Source: Micrasema longulum (taxonomy: Eukaryota; Arthropoda; Insecta; Trichoptera; Brachycentridae). From it: a DNA stretch of 64,000 nt. Made by a program: the position numbers and the translations under genes. Below the pieces are notes generated by a model. The model had not been told where the DNA came from. It saw only the letters and a list, made by a program, of their open reading frames with translations, and searched no databases. This document shows positions 11,090-21,835 of the stretch, one piece after another (positions within the stretch are counted from its first letter, which is position 1; the number at the start of each line of letters is the position of its first letter). The DNA lies in NCBI GenBank assembly GCA_022494885.1, contig JAGVSM010000459.1, positions 265,556 through 329,555 on the forward strand, in the 5' to 3' direction.

Positions 11090-11567
11090 AGATATCTCTA
11101 CATGAGAGAGTGCGGGTATTATCCTCGGCTCTACCCGACCGAGTTTCTCCAGGGTATGCTCGGCTACAACAGTTGAGAGACTAGAAGGAATGTGTATTTG
11201 ACCACACATTTTTATCGATTGTTGCGCGGTATGATCGATAATTTTGAAATTATGATGAGCATTGGTTTGTATGTTTCTGATAATTACCTAAGACAGCGTC
11301 AGCATAGATTGTTTCATATTCCGATATTCAGGACCAACCTGCCTATGGTTATGCCTGTTGGAAGAGCTACCGATATGTTGAACAACATCGCTCTGGATAT
11401 TGATCTGTTCCATGTATCCGAAGGGGTTTTCCGGAGCAGGATTCTTCGACTCCTTTGACATGAGTCTCTTTCGTGTATTTTTTTTCCTTTTTTATAATAT
11501 GTACGTATCGAATATATTTTTGTAATGTATATGTTATATTTAAAATAAATAAATTGAATTGAATTGA
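11090..11567 (+). pseudogene. LINE ORF2 C-terminal fragment with TTGAA tail
   Basis: The frame at 11192-11458 encodes the end of a non-LTR retrotransposon ORF2. The signature R-x3-LF-x-IP-x3-TNL, a downstream R-x-TDMLNNI stretch and DIDLF are typical of the basic C-terminal tail after the reverse transcriptase domain. Upstream, the same protein seems to continue in other frames with stops near 11174 and 11197, so it is frameshifted. A 3' UTR and a (TTGAA)n-like tail end at 11567. The copy is strongly 5'-truncated, with no RT core. The clade is probably CR1/Jockey-like, judged from the C-terminal motif only. Confidence 0.75.
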
Positions 11568-11740
11568 AAAGTGGCCACTTAAACCAGCCATTGACAGGTC
11601 ATAAGCCCTGTAAATGCCTGGACTTCTATATTACCTTCTCTTAAATGTTCTTCATCTCTGTTGTAATATGTTAATATAAACAGCTCCCCAGGGAGTTGAA
11701 ACCAGTCCTTGTCTACAAAAATTTGGACAAACTCAAAATG
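11568..11740 (-). mobile_element. R family element, inverted, with terminal repeat
   Basis: The minus-strand copy abuts the LINE tail. It contains the core and one terminal region (CTCCCTGGGGAGCTG, then a piece ending ACAAACTCAAAATG at 11740). Together with 10785-11046 it forms an inverted pair around the LINE fragment. Confidence 0.75.
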
Positions 11741-13654
11741 TTTTTTTTATTGTTAATTGAATTTTTTTTGACAAAATAAGTATGAAGTTATAAATGTTTT
11801 GTTCATATATAGTTAATTATAACGTTTTTATCTCTCTAATAAAGTGAAAACTCGTGTTTAGGGAGTTCGTTTTCTATTCTTTTTTATTTTTACTATGTAG
11901 AACAGATTCCTTAAAATTAGTTATTAAATTCCAAAATATATACAATTTTCCCTGGATGGATTTCAGGATAGGGTAATCTCGTGTGTTTTTTAAATTTAGA
12001 TTTAATTTTTATTTTTGGAGGTTTTTTCTCCAAATTTATATAATTAATAAATAAGTCATTCGAATTGTTTATTTTACCCCATTTTCATAATATTTACATG
12101 GTAACTGGCTAATGTAAGGGGAAAATGTGTACTGATTACTGCACTTGCCTGCCGTTAAATAATTAAAGAGCAATTACAAATATTATAAAAGGTAAAATAA
12201 AAATGAATCCTTCCTATGTACCTACCGTGCCGTGTGGATTTCTACGATTGTTTAAAATCGGCCAATCAATGGGTTGGATTTTGCTATTTACTCGCAGCAC
12301 ATATCCTTCGCACATTAGTAATATTTAAATAATATTTTTGGAAAAATCAAAATTTTTTAACAGCAACTTATTTTTACAGATTGTACCACCAAATTTCGAA
12401 TTAGCAAGTATGTATTTCTTTTTCTTTTTTTAATCGATTTTCCTACATGACATACCTACATACACAAAAATATTATTCTGGTCGTGAAATTGAACTTTAT
12501 ACCATTAATATTATGATTATTAATACGTATAACTTGTACAGCACCATTTTCGTAATAAAATACCTCAAGGGTTCTTTACAAATTGATTCTACGAATATTT
12601 ATTCAATTTACTACGTGCATGCTTAAACGGAACCAAGAAAATAATAAACCTCAAACTTAGTATGTTTAAAATCATGTTTTTAAATTCAAGTTTTTTTTTT
12701 TAAACTGACACCCGCCATAAATCTTATTAATATGTTCGAACATTTTTCTTTTCCGACTATGTATCGGATTAAAAATTTGTTATTTTTAATTTAAAACGAA
12801 TATTTTTAAGCAATATTGTATTTTTTAAATCTTAGGTTTTAAATTTTGCATAAATGTAAATGAGTTTTGGATACATCAAACAAAGTCCAATAAAAAACGT
12901 AAAATATTTTGCTTTGTACGTTTTGTTGAGGAAAGTTTTGTTGCAAATTAGCACAATTTTTAGAAAAACGTGCTTAAAAAACCAAATAAAAATAATCGTT
13001 AAAGTCAAAATCTTATTATATTTAGATAGTTTTAAAGACTGAATAATTTAAATACAGAGTTTTTATAACCTGTTATCTAAGTTAACATTTTAGGGAATAA
13101 ATTTTGTGATAATATTTAGTGCCGAAGAAAAAAACATGATTAGACCTTTGTACTCTTTTTACGCCATTTCTTGTTTAACAAATGAACTAAAAATATTTTA
13201 CATAAAGTCATAATAAAAATGATTGTACATATAATTAGCATTTATTATGATTACAAATAAACTGGGGAATTAAGAAAAAAACTTTATAATTTATTAGAAA
13301 AATATAACGTTTAATTCGTTCAGAAAAGAGACAGTTGTTTATTTTTAGTTTATGGGGCGCTTCATTAAGTGCGAGAGTGTATAATGTTAATGATTATTTA
13401 CCATACAAGAAATAAAATAGACGAATTGATGAATCAAATAACTTTGATATAAGTTTGTGGTCTAGTTGTGGACGAGTAAGTTTGGTGTTGTGGACGTACA
13501 ACATCCATTTATTTTTACTAAATTTTAATTTTAAAATATAGTGTATTTTGCTCTGAATAAACAAAGAATAAACTGTGGTTTTAATAATAATTTTGGATAT
13601 CTATTTACCACGGTACTGTCTATTTTTCGACAAATTGTATGTTTACATTTACAT
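11741..13654. other. No gene recognised
   Basis: Uniform AT-rich sequence. The frame at 12860-13042 has the composition of chance AT-rich reading and no motif. Confidence 0.45.
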
Positions 13655-13985
13655 TCACGTTGGTACACGAGGGCATGTTGGCATGCGGGAAGCTCGTTGT
13701 TCGGATAAGCCTACATCCTCATCTGTCTTTAACGCTTCTGGAGACGCCCTGAAGAGAGAGACGCCGCGTCAGCCGCCTCTGTCATTAAGTCTATTCATCT
13801 TGTAGATCTTCTTTCGATCGAGTTTCCTCTACTCGCCCTTGTACTACCAATTTTCCAAGTTATGAAAGCTATACACAGATAGGGAGCATTTTCCCTATCT
13901 GTGCATAGCTATCGGTATATAAAATGAGGATCGAACCTCCAGCTTCTAATTAATAGTTTGCGACCGCCGCAACTCGACTTTTCAT
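13655..13985 (-). mobile_element. Possible tRNA-like SINE with strong hairpin
   Basis: On the minus strand GGAGGTTCGATCCTC (near 13927-13941) contains a B-box-like core, with GTTGCGGCGGTCGC upstream in the place of an A box. The block is GC-richer than its surroundings. A hairpin at 13867-13910 has 19 bp arms with one mismatch and a 6 nt loop. Only one copy is in the window, so element status is unproven. Confidence 0.4.
13867..13910. other. 19 bp-arm hairpin
   Basis: The left arm (13867-13885) and right arm (13892-13910) pair at 18 of 19 positions around GCATTT. The stem is too short for a usual animal pre-miRNA. I see no T-run that would mark a terminator. Confidence 0.6.
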
Positions 13986-14625
13986 TGACATATTTGAAAA
14001 AACTCATTTAAATTGTATATACAATATGTATGTTTATATAATTGTATTAGAGAAAAGGGTTTATTAGATGCCTGAGAACGTAATTTTTATTTATTACATA
14101 AATTATGTATATTTATGTAAAGCTTTTATCTGTGTAGTGATGAGAACTTTGCATCTAATAAATGACATATAACATATTGTAATTACCTTGATCTACAAAT
14201 CTTCTTAAAATTAATGTATATAGCGTGTTGTTATAATCTTCGCGAATATTATTAAACTTTTTTATAAATAATAAAAAGCTTGAGTCCAAAAAATGTATAC
14301 CTATTTTTTATATTCAAATGATTGTCATTGTTTTATTATTCAATGTTTTTATATGTTGTTACAGATGTAATATTTCATGATATATGTATGAATACTGTTT
14401 ATTATTGTATACTTTTCTTAATGTTTTGGTAAGTTTTCAATATTATGCTATTTTTGGTTGTATTTTTTTTTACTGGTTTTATTGTGCGTACTCGTATGCT
14501 AAAGGTTCATGAAACTGTAAATAAATAAATGAACATGTAAAATACATTAAAAAAAAACGTTCAATAATTATTCATGATAAAAGAGAGACAAAGATGCAAA
14601 ATGTCATTTTACTGTCTGACTGTTG
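13986..14625. other. AT-rich; possible LINE 3' UTR remnant
   Basis: The piece 14330-14527 ends CATGAAACTGTAAATAAATAAAT, which resembles the A-rich 3' ends of other LINE fragments here. There is no coding part to confirm it. Confidence 0.3.
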
Positions 14626-14965
14626 TATTTTATTATTATTTTTTTTATTTATTTACAATTTTAAAAAACCCGTTATGGTTACATTAGAAATTTTATATTG
14701 TCTAGTCATTTTATGTCTCGTCTAGTCTAGTTAGTTCAGTCATCGTGTGCTTTTTCAGATTGATTTTAAATTTGTCTCCAGTAAAAGTTTTCAAGTAGTA
14801 AGGTAAGTCGTTGTAGTGTTTAAGTCCATTATTATTTATTACATATTTATTTTATTTAAGTCCGTACAAATGGATTTTTATTCTTATTCTTTATCATCAT
14901 ATAGCCTTTTTCAGAGAGATTGTATAAATCTACACAGTAATATAAAATTAAGTAGGGTGGATTGA
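14626..14965 (-). pseudogene. LINE ORF2 C-terminal fragment plus A-rich tail
   Basis: Read on the minus strand, roughly 14850-14720 encodes a segment with NGLKHYNDLPYYLKTF, the N-x-LP...F...LK pattern that follows the RT domain in many non-LTR elements. A stop comes soon after. A short 3' UTR then ends in TTGTAAATAAATAAA with an AAT-rich tail (14626-14660). Upstream coding can be followed weakly to about 14930 with stops. The copy is 5'-truncated, and the clade cannot be assigned from this piece. Confidence 0.6.
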
Positions 14966-16805
14966 TTTTTATTGTATGAAAAAAAAAGACAGACAAACCT
15001 ACTAACTAGTATATCATGAGGCCGACTAATCTGCACTCGATTTTCTCCTGCAGGATTATCATTTATTTATTAACTTATACATATATTTCTTATTTTACAT
15101 AATGGAACAAAAACGCTCTGGCAAATTCCGCTTGTACTAGGGAGTAGGCTCAGTATATGAAAGGTCGGCAAGCCAGAAATATTAGTACGCCTAATGTTGC
15201 AATCGGTTCCTATATGGGAAAATGCCCGTTCTAAGAATCCGATTTGTTGCGGCAAATATGGTTATCCAATATGTTTCCTATAAATAAAAATAATATTGAA
15301 GAAATGGTAAAATAGTTATAGTCCAAAAGAGAAGAAAAAAAAGTACAAGTTGGGAGTAGTTACTCAATAAATAAAAAATAATCAATCCTAATTTTACCAT
15401 TTCATATAAATTTGTATTGACTTGTTCGGTTATACGTGATCGGTTATGCCTTTTTAAACATTACTTTTGTGAATTTATTCCAACTTAACCTTCTTCTAAA
15501 AATCAAAATGTCTGTTTACGTATTTACCCAAATTCACTCAAAAACTTTTTTTGTACCAAAAAAGTCAATAAATTGACCTAATTTAAATAACTCTATTTTA
15601 AACACATAACATCAAAAAAAGTTTTAAGGTTTACTATTTTTTTGGTAATTAACGATTAGAATGTTTAAAAATCGTGGGTATGTACATTATATTTGTAGAT
15701 ATCCATATATGTTTATTTTTTACTTAGATAAATTTAAGTTTGTGATCCAATGATAACTTGTAGTGCAAATAATGAATTTTTATTTATATTGTAACGCATT
15801 CCCAATACAAAGTTTCAGAACGTATAGGTAAACACTAATTTAATAAAATAATTATCACAACTGATTCACAAGTAAAATATTCTTCACATGCACTTCATGG
15901 ACTATTTCTTCTTTTATACGGGTGATATTAACTTTAAATTGATACGTTTCGTATGGATTATGTATATTTTTCTAGAAAACCGGATAAATGCCAAATTTTC
16001 TTAGTAAAGTAGGTTTTTCTTCCACTACGGTTGTCTCAAAGCATTATCTGTAATCCAGCAGTAGCTTGTATTAGAGTATACATAGATTATATTATGTATG
16101 TGCTCACTCAGTTCGCCCCTCTGTACGAGTTTCCCCGCACCCCTCGTTTTTTAATCAATCAAAATGTTGGATTAAGGGCGCTCATTGGAGGGTATTCGCC
16201 GGAGAAACCTGCTCAGACCCGTAAGACTCGTGTACCATTATTCGTTCTGTATAAGCATGTAATTAGAAGATGATACTTATATTTTAAGGTTTCTTTATCA
16301 ATTCGCTTTTATTCATTATATACATGTATGTACGTATAAATAATATTAAGAATGTTCGTGATTTCATTTAAAACAAATTTTTATGTAGTTTTTCTAATAT
16401 ATGAAAAACATCAAGATCATTAATTTTCTTTCAATCCAAGAATCGATTGAAAGCGGTGCTTGATTTATTAACTTGTTAATGCACCGGCTTTAGTTTATCC
16501 TCGCGAGTGAATTCTTCACGGTTCCATTGTTATAACACAATAATGGTGGCATAGAGTAAAGACCTATTCGTTTTTTTTTTGTACAAAGCATTTGTATTTT
16601 GGCATATTAGCGTTTGATTACTCGACTCCCCTAATAAAGAGTCCTTTCATGGTGGTAACGTTCTCATAAAGGCAGCATCCTAGTGATATGACTTCCATTT
16701 GGGGTGGAAATTGATTACTGAACCTCCTCTAGAGAACTTTGCTTATTCATATTTAAAGCATTCACTTTATGGTCAAACTTTCCTACAAATATTATTATAT
16801 AATCA
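14966..16805. other. No gene recognised
   Basis: AT-rich with two GC-richer patches (15110-15255 and 16100-16260). Both give short frames without recognisable domains. Confidence 0.4.
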
Positions 16806-16971
16806 CTAAGGGGCCAGTTGCATAATAAAAGTTAAATAAAATAATGTTAAATAATTGTTGTGTTTTCGTCAAAATAGACAAAAGAGCTCACATAAAAAAG
16901 TTTTAAAAAAACAACTCGTTTTGCACATTTTGACAATTGTTTAACTTTCATTTGATACAACTGGCCCTTAG
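16806..16971. mobile_element. MITE with CTAAGGGCCAGTTG-type inverted ends
   Basis: The left end CTAAGGGGCCAGTTG and the right end CAACTGGCCCTTAG are inverted repeats that differ by one G. AAGTTAAA blocks also mirror each other inside both ends. The element is about 166 bp. A second copy is at 5602-5757 and a fragment at about 36236-36297. The target duplication is not clear. Confidence 0.72.
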
Positions 16972-17034
16972 AGACTTAATGTCTACCAGTTTCGAGACGT
17001 ACCCGTCTCTTTGTCAGAACACTTACTTCTTTAA

Positions 17035-17290
17035 CATTCAACATTATCATTCCATTTTCGCTCCCTAGTTGGAGTATATGGTGTCCACAAACATCCTCCA
17101 GCTTTTGTGCATCTTTCTTAGTCAGGTTCGCGTCCCGTAGTTCTGACATGAACTAGCGAAGGTCCAGGGCGTATAGAGCCTAATGCCTTGTAAAATTGGC
17201 AAATGTGGTTAAGGCTCCCAGGAGACATCCGCCATTTACGGTCAAGCCAACCGTATCACCTCAGCCTGATGACTGTTGCCATTGAAGGTT
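17035..17290 (-). pseudogene. LINE ORF2 C-terminal fragment, inverted copy
   Basis: The minus strand is homologous over about 250 bp to 18760-19098: GGTGATACGGTTGGCT, then GGAGCCTTAACCAC, then a CACCATATACTCCAACTAGG end. Conceptually it is the RRR-x-GWLGH...RALTT...GRP...LAADRDAW pattern found at the C-terminus of RTE-like and related endonuclease/RT proteins. It is broken by stops and frameshifts and lacks the RT core. Confidence 0.6.
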
Positions 17291-17500
17291 GCTGGGTCTG
17301 TTTTCTTTTTAAAAAATAAATTAAATTTTAGTATCTAGATGTTAATTTAGTAGTTGTCCTGACGGAGAAACAGGATGTCTCAAAACCGGAAGACATCAAA
17401 AAGTCGGTAAGTGATTACTAATATTTTTAAATTCTAAGTTTAAAAAACTCGATTTTTGCTCTATATCACATATTGCGTACTTACTTTTTTTAGTTAGTTA

Positions 17501-17645
17501 GGCGGCATCCGTGAAGTGACTAAGACGCTTTACTTACGCACAGAAGTCTCCGGGTTCGATTCCCGGTGATAAAACTTTATTATGAATTTTGTGCTATAAT
17601 TCATCACTATAATTGGGCCTTCCGGCCTGTTGTGGTGTATTTTTT
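17501..17645 (+). mobile_element. SINE family S1, decayed but complete
   Basis: The head GGCGGCATCCGTGAAGTGAC has a damaged A box. The B box GGTTCGATTCC is intact at about 17551-17561, and the body ends GGCCTGTTGTGGTGTA before a T/A-rich tail. More diverged than the copies at 9484 and 33699. Confidence 0.8.
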
Positions 17646-18164
17646 TAATATATATCCTAACCGAGACGGGAAATAACTCAAGACAAAAATATGTATGTAT
17701 AGACATTGGCTACATAATCACTTTACACACTCTATTATATCACACTACCTTGGGATTTTTTTACAGATATGATGTAAGGCACAATAATAAAACAATAATA
17801 ATAATAATTTAATATTTATGATTAACGTAACAGTTAAGATAACAAGTGTAATTAAATATCGATAAAATAAAAAAAGTGGTTGGAAAATGATAAAAATGAT
17901 TAAATAATGGAAAAAATAAACAGGTAAAAGATAAAAAAAAAAAAACAACTATAGGGTCTGACTCCTGTATGAAAATACCATAAGTTCTCAGTTATGAATA
18001 GTAGGTATAACAAACTTCGAGCTGTCTACACTTTTTTTTAAATGATCTTAAAATATCGGACTTTTATTAAATTTAACGCAAATTACAAGTTTAGTCAACC
18101 ATTGCCAAGATTTATTGTACATCACAATGTGGATTAAGGTTTAATACTGTTAGACTCAAATGTT
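17646..18164. other. AT-rich, nothing recognised
   Basis: No open frame, repeat or RNA-like structure that I can support. Confidence 0.45.
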
Positions 18165-18260
18165 TATAAATTTGTATAAACCACTTTAATTTAGAGTTAT
18201 ACTTCAACCGGTTTCGAGGTTACTACCTCATCGTCAGTAATTAAACTTACTTATAATTAC
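18165..18260 (-). other. Penelope-type terminal region with hammerhead-like core
   Basis: On the minus strand, downstream of the GIY-YIG coding piece, CTGACGA is followed by T, a small stem GAGG-TAGTAA-CCTC, and then GAAACCGG. Penelope-like elements are known to carry hammerhead ribozymes in their terminal pLTR, where the core is CUGANGA, stem II, GAAA. The core order fits, with one extra U before stem II. I do not find a convincing stem I directly beside it, so activity is doubtful. Confidence 0.45.
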
Positions 18261-18383
18261 TCGCGTTGCTATTTACATTATAAAATATTGTATGAAAGAG
18301 ACAGAAAAATGAAAGAAAGAGAGAGAAAGAAGATAAAATGAATCATAACGGGAATATTTTTAAAAGAGGACTCGAAGTTAAAT

Positions 18384-18755
18384 TTAATTTATTATTTGAA
18401 GTTTTTGATTAGTGGCTTTACTAATTTCTAATCGTTCTAAATTGTCCAAACGAAAACCATTTTTATTAACATGCAAATTTTCTACACCCGTTTCTTGATT
18501 AAAATCATGGTTGTCGGATATAAGATGATATGTAAAAATTGAAAAATGATTATTACTGAGACATCTTATATGTTCTTTGATTCTAACTTTAAATTTACGT
18601 GAAGTTTTTCCAATAAAGAAATTTGGGCAATTTAATCTATTTAATTTATAAATTCCCAAATGATTTAATTTATCATCTTTATCTTAACAATTTGATAATA
18701 TTTTACCTATATTATTATCAGTAGTTTTGAGAATAGGTGTGTCAGAAGAATCTTG
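18384..18755 (-). pseudogene. Penelope-like element, C-terminal GIY-YIG endonuclease
   Basis: The 91-codon frame (18659-18384) starts MGIYKLN and continues FFIGKTSRKFKVRIKEH, which is the GIY...(F)IG motif with the conserved downstream Arg and the basic helix of GIY-YIG nucleases. Then come SDNHDF and LDNLERLEIS, as in Penelope-like proteins, where this domain follows the reverse transcriptase and nicks the target DNA. Homologous coding continues upstream on the minus strand (DKDDKLNHL just before GIY) but meets a stop near 18686. The element is cut off around 18755 by the plus-strand LINE fragment. The RT domain is absent, so this is a truncated, inactive copy. Confidence 0.8.
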
Positions 18756-18759
18756 GGTG

Positions 18760-19098
18760 TGCGGTGGTTTGACTTTGTGAGGAATGAAGTAGTAATAGAA
18801 CGAACGCAGCAAACTCCGGTGACAACTGTAGTCAATCGGAGGCGATACGGTTGGCTAGACCATAATACTGCGGATGACTTCTGAGAGCCTTAACCACGCT
18901 TGCCCACTTTACAAGGCATCAGGTTCTCGACGTCCTGGACGTCCACTGCTGACTGTTCATCGGCAGTTTATTTCAGAACTTAGAGACGAGAACCTGACTT
19001 GAGAGGACGTAAAGGAGTTGGCAGCCGATAGAGATGCATGGAGGCTCTTTGTGGATACCATATGCTCAAACTAGGGAGCGGACATGGAATGATGATAA
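18760..19098 (+). pseudogene. LINE ORF2 C-terminal fragment, RTE-like
   Basis: The conceptual translation with breaks shows VVNRRRYGWL, then a GRP-like region, then ELAADRDAWRLFVDT at about 19015-19060. That is the RRR-x-GWxGH...GRP...LA-DR-x-WR signature of the C-terminal end of RTE-like reverse transcriptases. Frameshifts and stops separate the blocks. It ends around TGGAATGATGATAAATAATAATG, a short-repeat tail. It directly abuts the truncated Penelope-like fragment and mirrors 17035-17290. Confidence 0.65.
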
Positions 19099-19716
19099 AT
19101 AATAATGAATTGACAGAACCTCGGGTATCGATAATAATGAAAAAAGGTTAGCTTCTAAACAAATGATGCCGGTTATGACAAAACCCGGTCGGTTGTCAAT
19201 AAATGTAAAGTAAAAAAGTTTTTCAGAGCCTAAAATAAACATTTTATTAATACATTATTTTACTAGTATTATACATCTTTGTTGATTTTATATTGTGTAC
19301 CCAAGTATTTTTACATAATATATCCAAAAGCGCTTTATTTGTAATACTTATATCTTATGCAACGTATTAAATAAATAAAATAGTACTTTAAACTTTGCGC
19401 AAATAAATCAGGTACAAATTCTCTTTTAATTTTATCTTTTAGGGAAATGAACCTTTAATCCCTAGTCTCGTTGCACTTTGGCATTGTTTACCTTTAAGTT
19501 TGGCCGTTAAAATTTAAGAGACCATTATGATGTATATTTGATGCGGGAAGAAATCTGCGCCGGCCGATTTGGCTTTGGGCGGCGAGGTGGATGACAGCGT
19601 GGGTCGCGGGAGGGGTGGGGAGCAGGGAGGGACTATAATGGCCGCCATTCGCCATGAAGGCACACGGAATGGGCGGGAAAAGCTTCATAGTCTCCCTAAA
19701 TCTAGTACTAGTACCA
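19099..19716. other. No gene recognised; GC-rich patch 19550-19700
   Basis: The patch around GGGCGGCGAGGTGG is GC- and CpG-rich. It could be part of an element ending at 19717-19775 or a diverged regulatory piece. The open frames on both strands look like compositional effects. Confidence 0.35.
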
Positions 19717-19775
19717 CTGAGGTGATTTTTCACAAAACGGCGCCAAATAAATTGGCCCATTATTATAATTATTGG
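19717..19775 (+). repeat. Short dispersed repeat (GGCGCC type)
   Basis: TGAGGTGATTTTTCACAAAA, then CGGCGCCA and an AT-rich end with ATTATTATAATTATT, is repeated at 34949-35035 and, inverted, at 52330-52376. It is probably one end of an element not otherwise defined. Confidence 0.5.
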
Positions 19776-19940
19776 AGTTAACAAAGCAAAGTTATAAAGC
19801 AATGCGTTTTCGTTTTTTTTATTTTTTAAACAAAGTTCACCGGAGTCGAGTTGTGACTTCTTAGTTGATTAGTAATTCTGATTGATGAAAATAGCAGGGT
19901 CCAATGATCAGTAGATCGATAAATCACACTGACATGGCAT

Positions 19941-20008
19941 GGCGGCCAGGTAAGACACTTGTCTCACGTACGGACGGTTCCAGGTTCGATTCACGGCTTA
20001 CCGTAAAC
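19941..20008 (+). mobile_element. SINE family S1, head only
   Basis: GGCGGCCAGGTAAGACACTTG keeps the start of the tRNA-like head, and AGGTTCGATTCACGG is the B box region. The body is missing and AT-rich sequence follows. Confidence 0.65.
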
Positions 20009-20485
20009 TTATTTACAATAATTTATTTATTGAAAGAAAACAACAGCCATTACAACAAAAAAATTAATATTTATATATAAACCTAAATTATAGGCCAATT
20101 GTAGTTTTCTATACATTACTAAATACAATGTCAAAAAAAGAAGAAAAAAAGCGTACGTGGAAATAGCCACTCCGCATCATTCCACACGTAAAAAATAAAT
20201 GAAATATTATAATAATAATAAAATAGTAAAAAAATAAAAGATTTTTTTTTGTTTACTCGGACTTAAAAATCCTTTCGCCGGCAGATCCATACGAAGCTAT
20301 CAGTCATCCCTTCTTTCTTCTTTCAAACAAGAGAAAATAATTACAATATTGAAGTGTACAAAAAAAATATTAGGTAGGTACAGTTAGATTAAATTATAAT
20401 TATTATTTCTAATTAGGGTTCTAGCATTTTCTTTAAATTTGTTTAAAGTGAGGAAATATATACCTATTTCAGCAAAAAACGTGTT
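20009..20485. other. AT-rich, nothing recognised
   Basis: No supported feature. Confidence 0.45.
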
Positions 20486-20667
20486 AAAATTTAAATTTAT
20501 TTCAACAGAGAGGGAAAACATCTTTGAGAAGGGAATATGGAAGTCTAGCCATTTACGGGGCCCATGACCTGTCATTGGCTGGTTTAAGTGGCCACTTTAA
20601 ACACTGTGTAACATTTACCATTCTGCCCATGTTCAGTCTGCAAGCATTTGGACATACTCAAACATTG
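20486..20667 (+). mobile_element. R family element, right end preserved
   Basis: The core is followed directly by CTGCAAGCATTTGGACATAC and TCAAACATTG (ends 20667). This is the inverted form of the left terminus at 1709-1738 and shows that the family has terminal inverted repeats. The next four bases are TTGT, one change from TTAA. The extra 3' block of the long variant is absent. Confidence 0.78.
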
Positions 20668-20959
20668 TTGTGTTATAATTATTTTTCAATTCTGGGCAAA
20701 GAAGCATTCTTATTATTATTCGTGCTTGAAATACCAACATGAAATAATTGTTGCAGCCGAGTTGTACGTTGAGGGAAACGAGTTTTAATTTTCACAAGCA
20801 GTTGAGGGCAATCTAAGTTGTTATTGCATATTTTGTAAAGGAAGACGGTATAATTGGTGATTCTTCTAGATTGTAAGGTATCGATTTTGTGATGTACGGC
20901 AGCTTCTTCATAGTTATTGAAATGTAAATATTGACGATAATAAAAATAATTACAATGTA
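20668..20959. other. No gene recognised
   Basis: A short unassigned interval between an R element and an S1 fragment. Confidence 0.4.
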
Positions 20960-21049
20960 AAGTTTTCTTAAACCTGGGTGTTCTGTGCTGTAATTTATCA
21001 CTATAATTTAGCCTCTTGGTTAGTTGTGCTCCAAAAATAAATAAAAAAA
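20960..21049 (+). mobile_element. SINE family S1, 3' part only
   Basis: AACCTGGGTGTTCTGTG, then ATCACTATAATTTAGCCTC and a tail of A/AAAT match the S1 body and 3' end. The tRNA-like head is missing, so it is 5'-truncated as expected for retroposition. Confidence 0.7.
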
Positions 21050-21568
21050 TAACGTACTTTGATTTAAATTTTTCAAACACAAGTCGTATAATTCACACTA
21101 ATTTAAATTACAAAAAAGCTCTCTACTAAGAAATTTCACATTTGCAAGATTCCATGTCATATTTTGAGTACGGAACAAAATATGTAATTCATATATTCGC
21201 AAAATCTTAAGTATGCGAATAATTTTTCTTAAATTTTTAATCAAACTGGATCAAAATCGAATCAATTTTCAGTATTGATGTATTATAATTCCTCTTACTA
21301 AAAATAAATAAAATTTTCTTCGAAACGCGCCATCAAAAAACAGTTGATTGAAAAACTGATAATTTATTTGAATTAATTTTATGCCATTTCTTTATCATGT
21401 CAAAAGTCAGATTGATAAGTAATTGTTTTTGGTGCATACAACAAAAAAAAATGCCACAGTAATATATTATGTTTCTTAGTCCACCGTGTTCGTAACGCTG
21501 AGTTAAAACATTTAAAAAATCAATACTTTTACGTTATACAGCTTGTGGAAAGTATTAAAAAATATCAA
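21050..21568. other. AT-rich, nothing recognised
   Basis: No supported feature. Confidence 0.45.
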
Positions 21569-21835
21569 CAATATTTTGAGTTTGTCCAAAATTTTGAAGA
21601 CAAGGACTGGATTCAACTCCCTGGGGAGCTGTTTATATTATCAAATTACACAAACATCAACAGGTGAAAGAATTTAAGGAATAGATGTTCAAATATGGGC
21701 AGAATGGTGAATGTTACACAGTGTGTAAAGTGGCCACTTAAACCAGCTAATGACAGGTCATAAGCCCTGTAGATGCCAGGACTTCTATATTTCCTTCTCT
21801 AAAAAATTATTTATCTCTATTGTAATCTATAAATA
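21569..21835 (-). mobile_element. R family element with one terminal repeat
   Basis: Starts CAATATTTTGAGTTTGTCC (terminal repeat), then GACAAGGACTGGATTCAAC and CTCCCTGGGGAGCTG. The core follows in inverted orientation: the CATTCACC block complement, then GTGGCCACTTAAACCAGC, then ACAGGTCATAAGCCC. The bases before the terminus are TCAA, one change from TTAA. The far terminal repeat is missing. Confidence 0.78.

Noticed and set aside
16100..16273. Coding exon around the GC-richer part
   Set aside because: The frame has no recognised motif and no splice-like edges. It could be an old element piece.
20679..21080. 133-codon minus-strand frame
   Set aside because: It overlaps an S1 SINE 3' part on the plus strand, and the remainder is low-complexity AT-rich reading.
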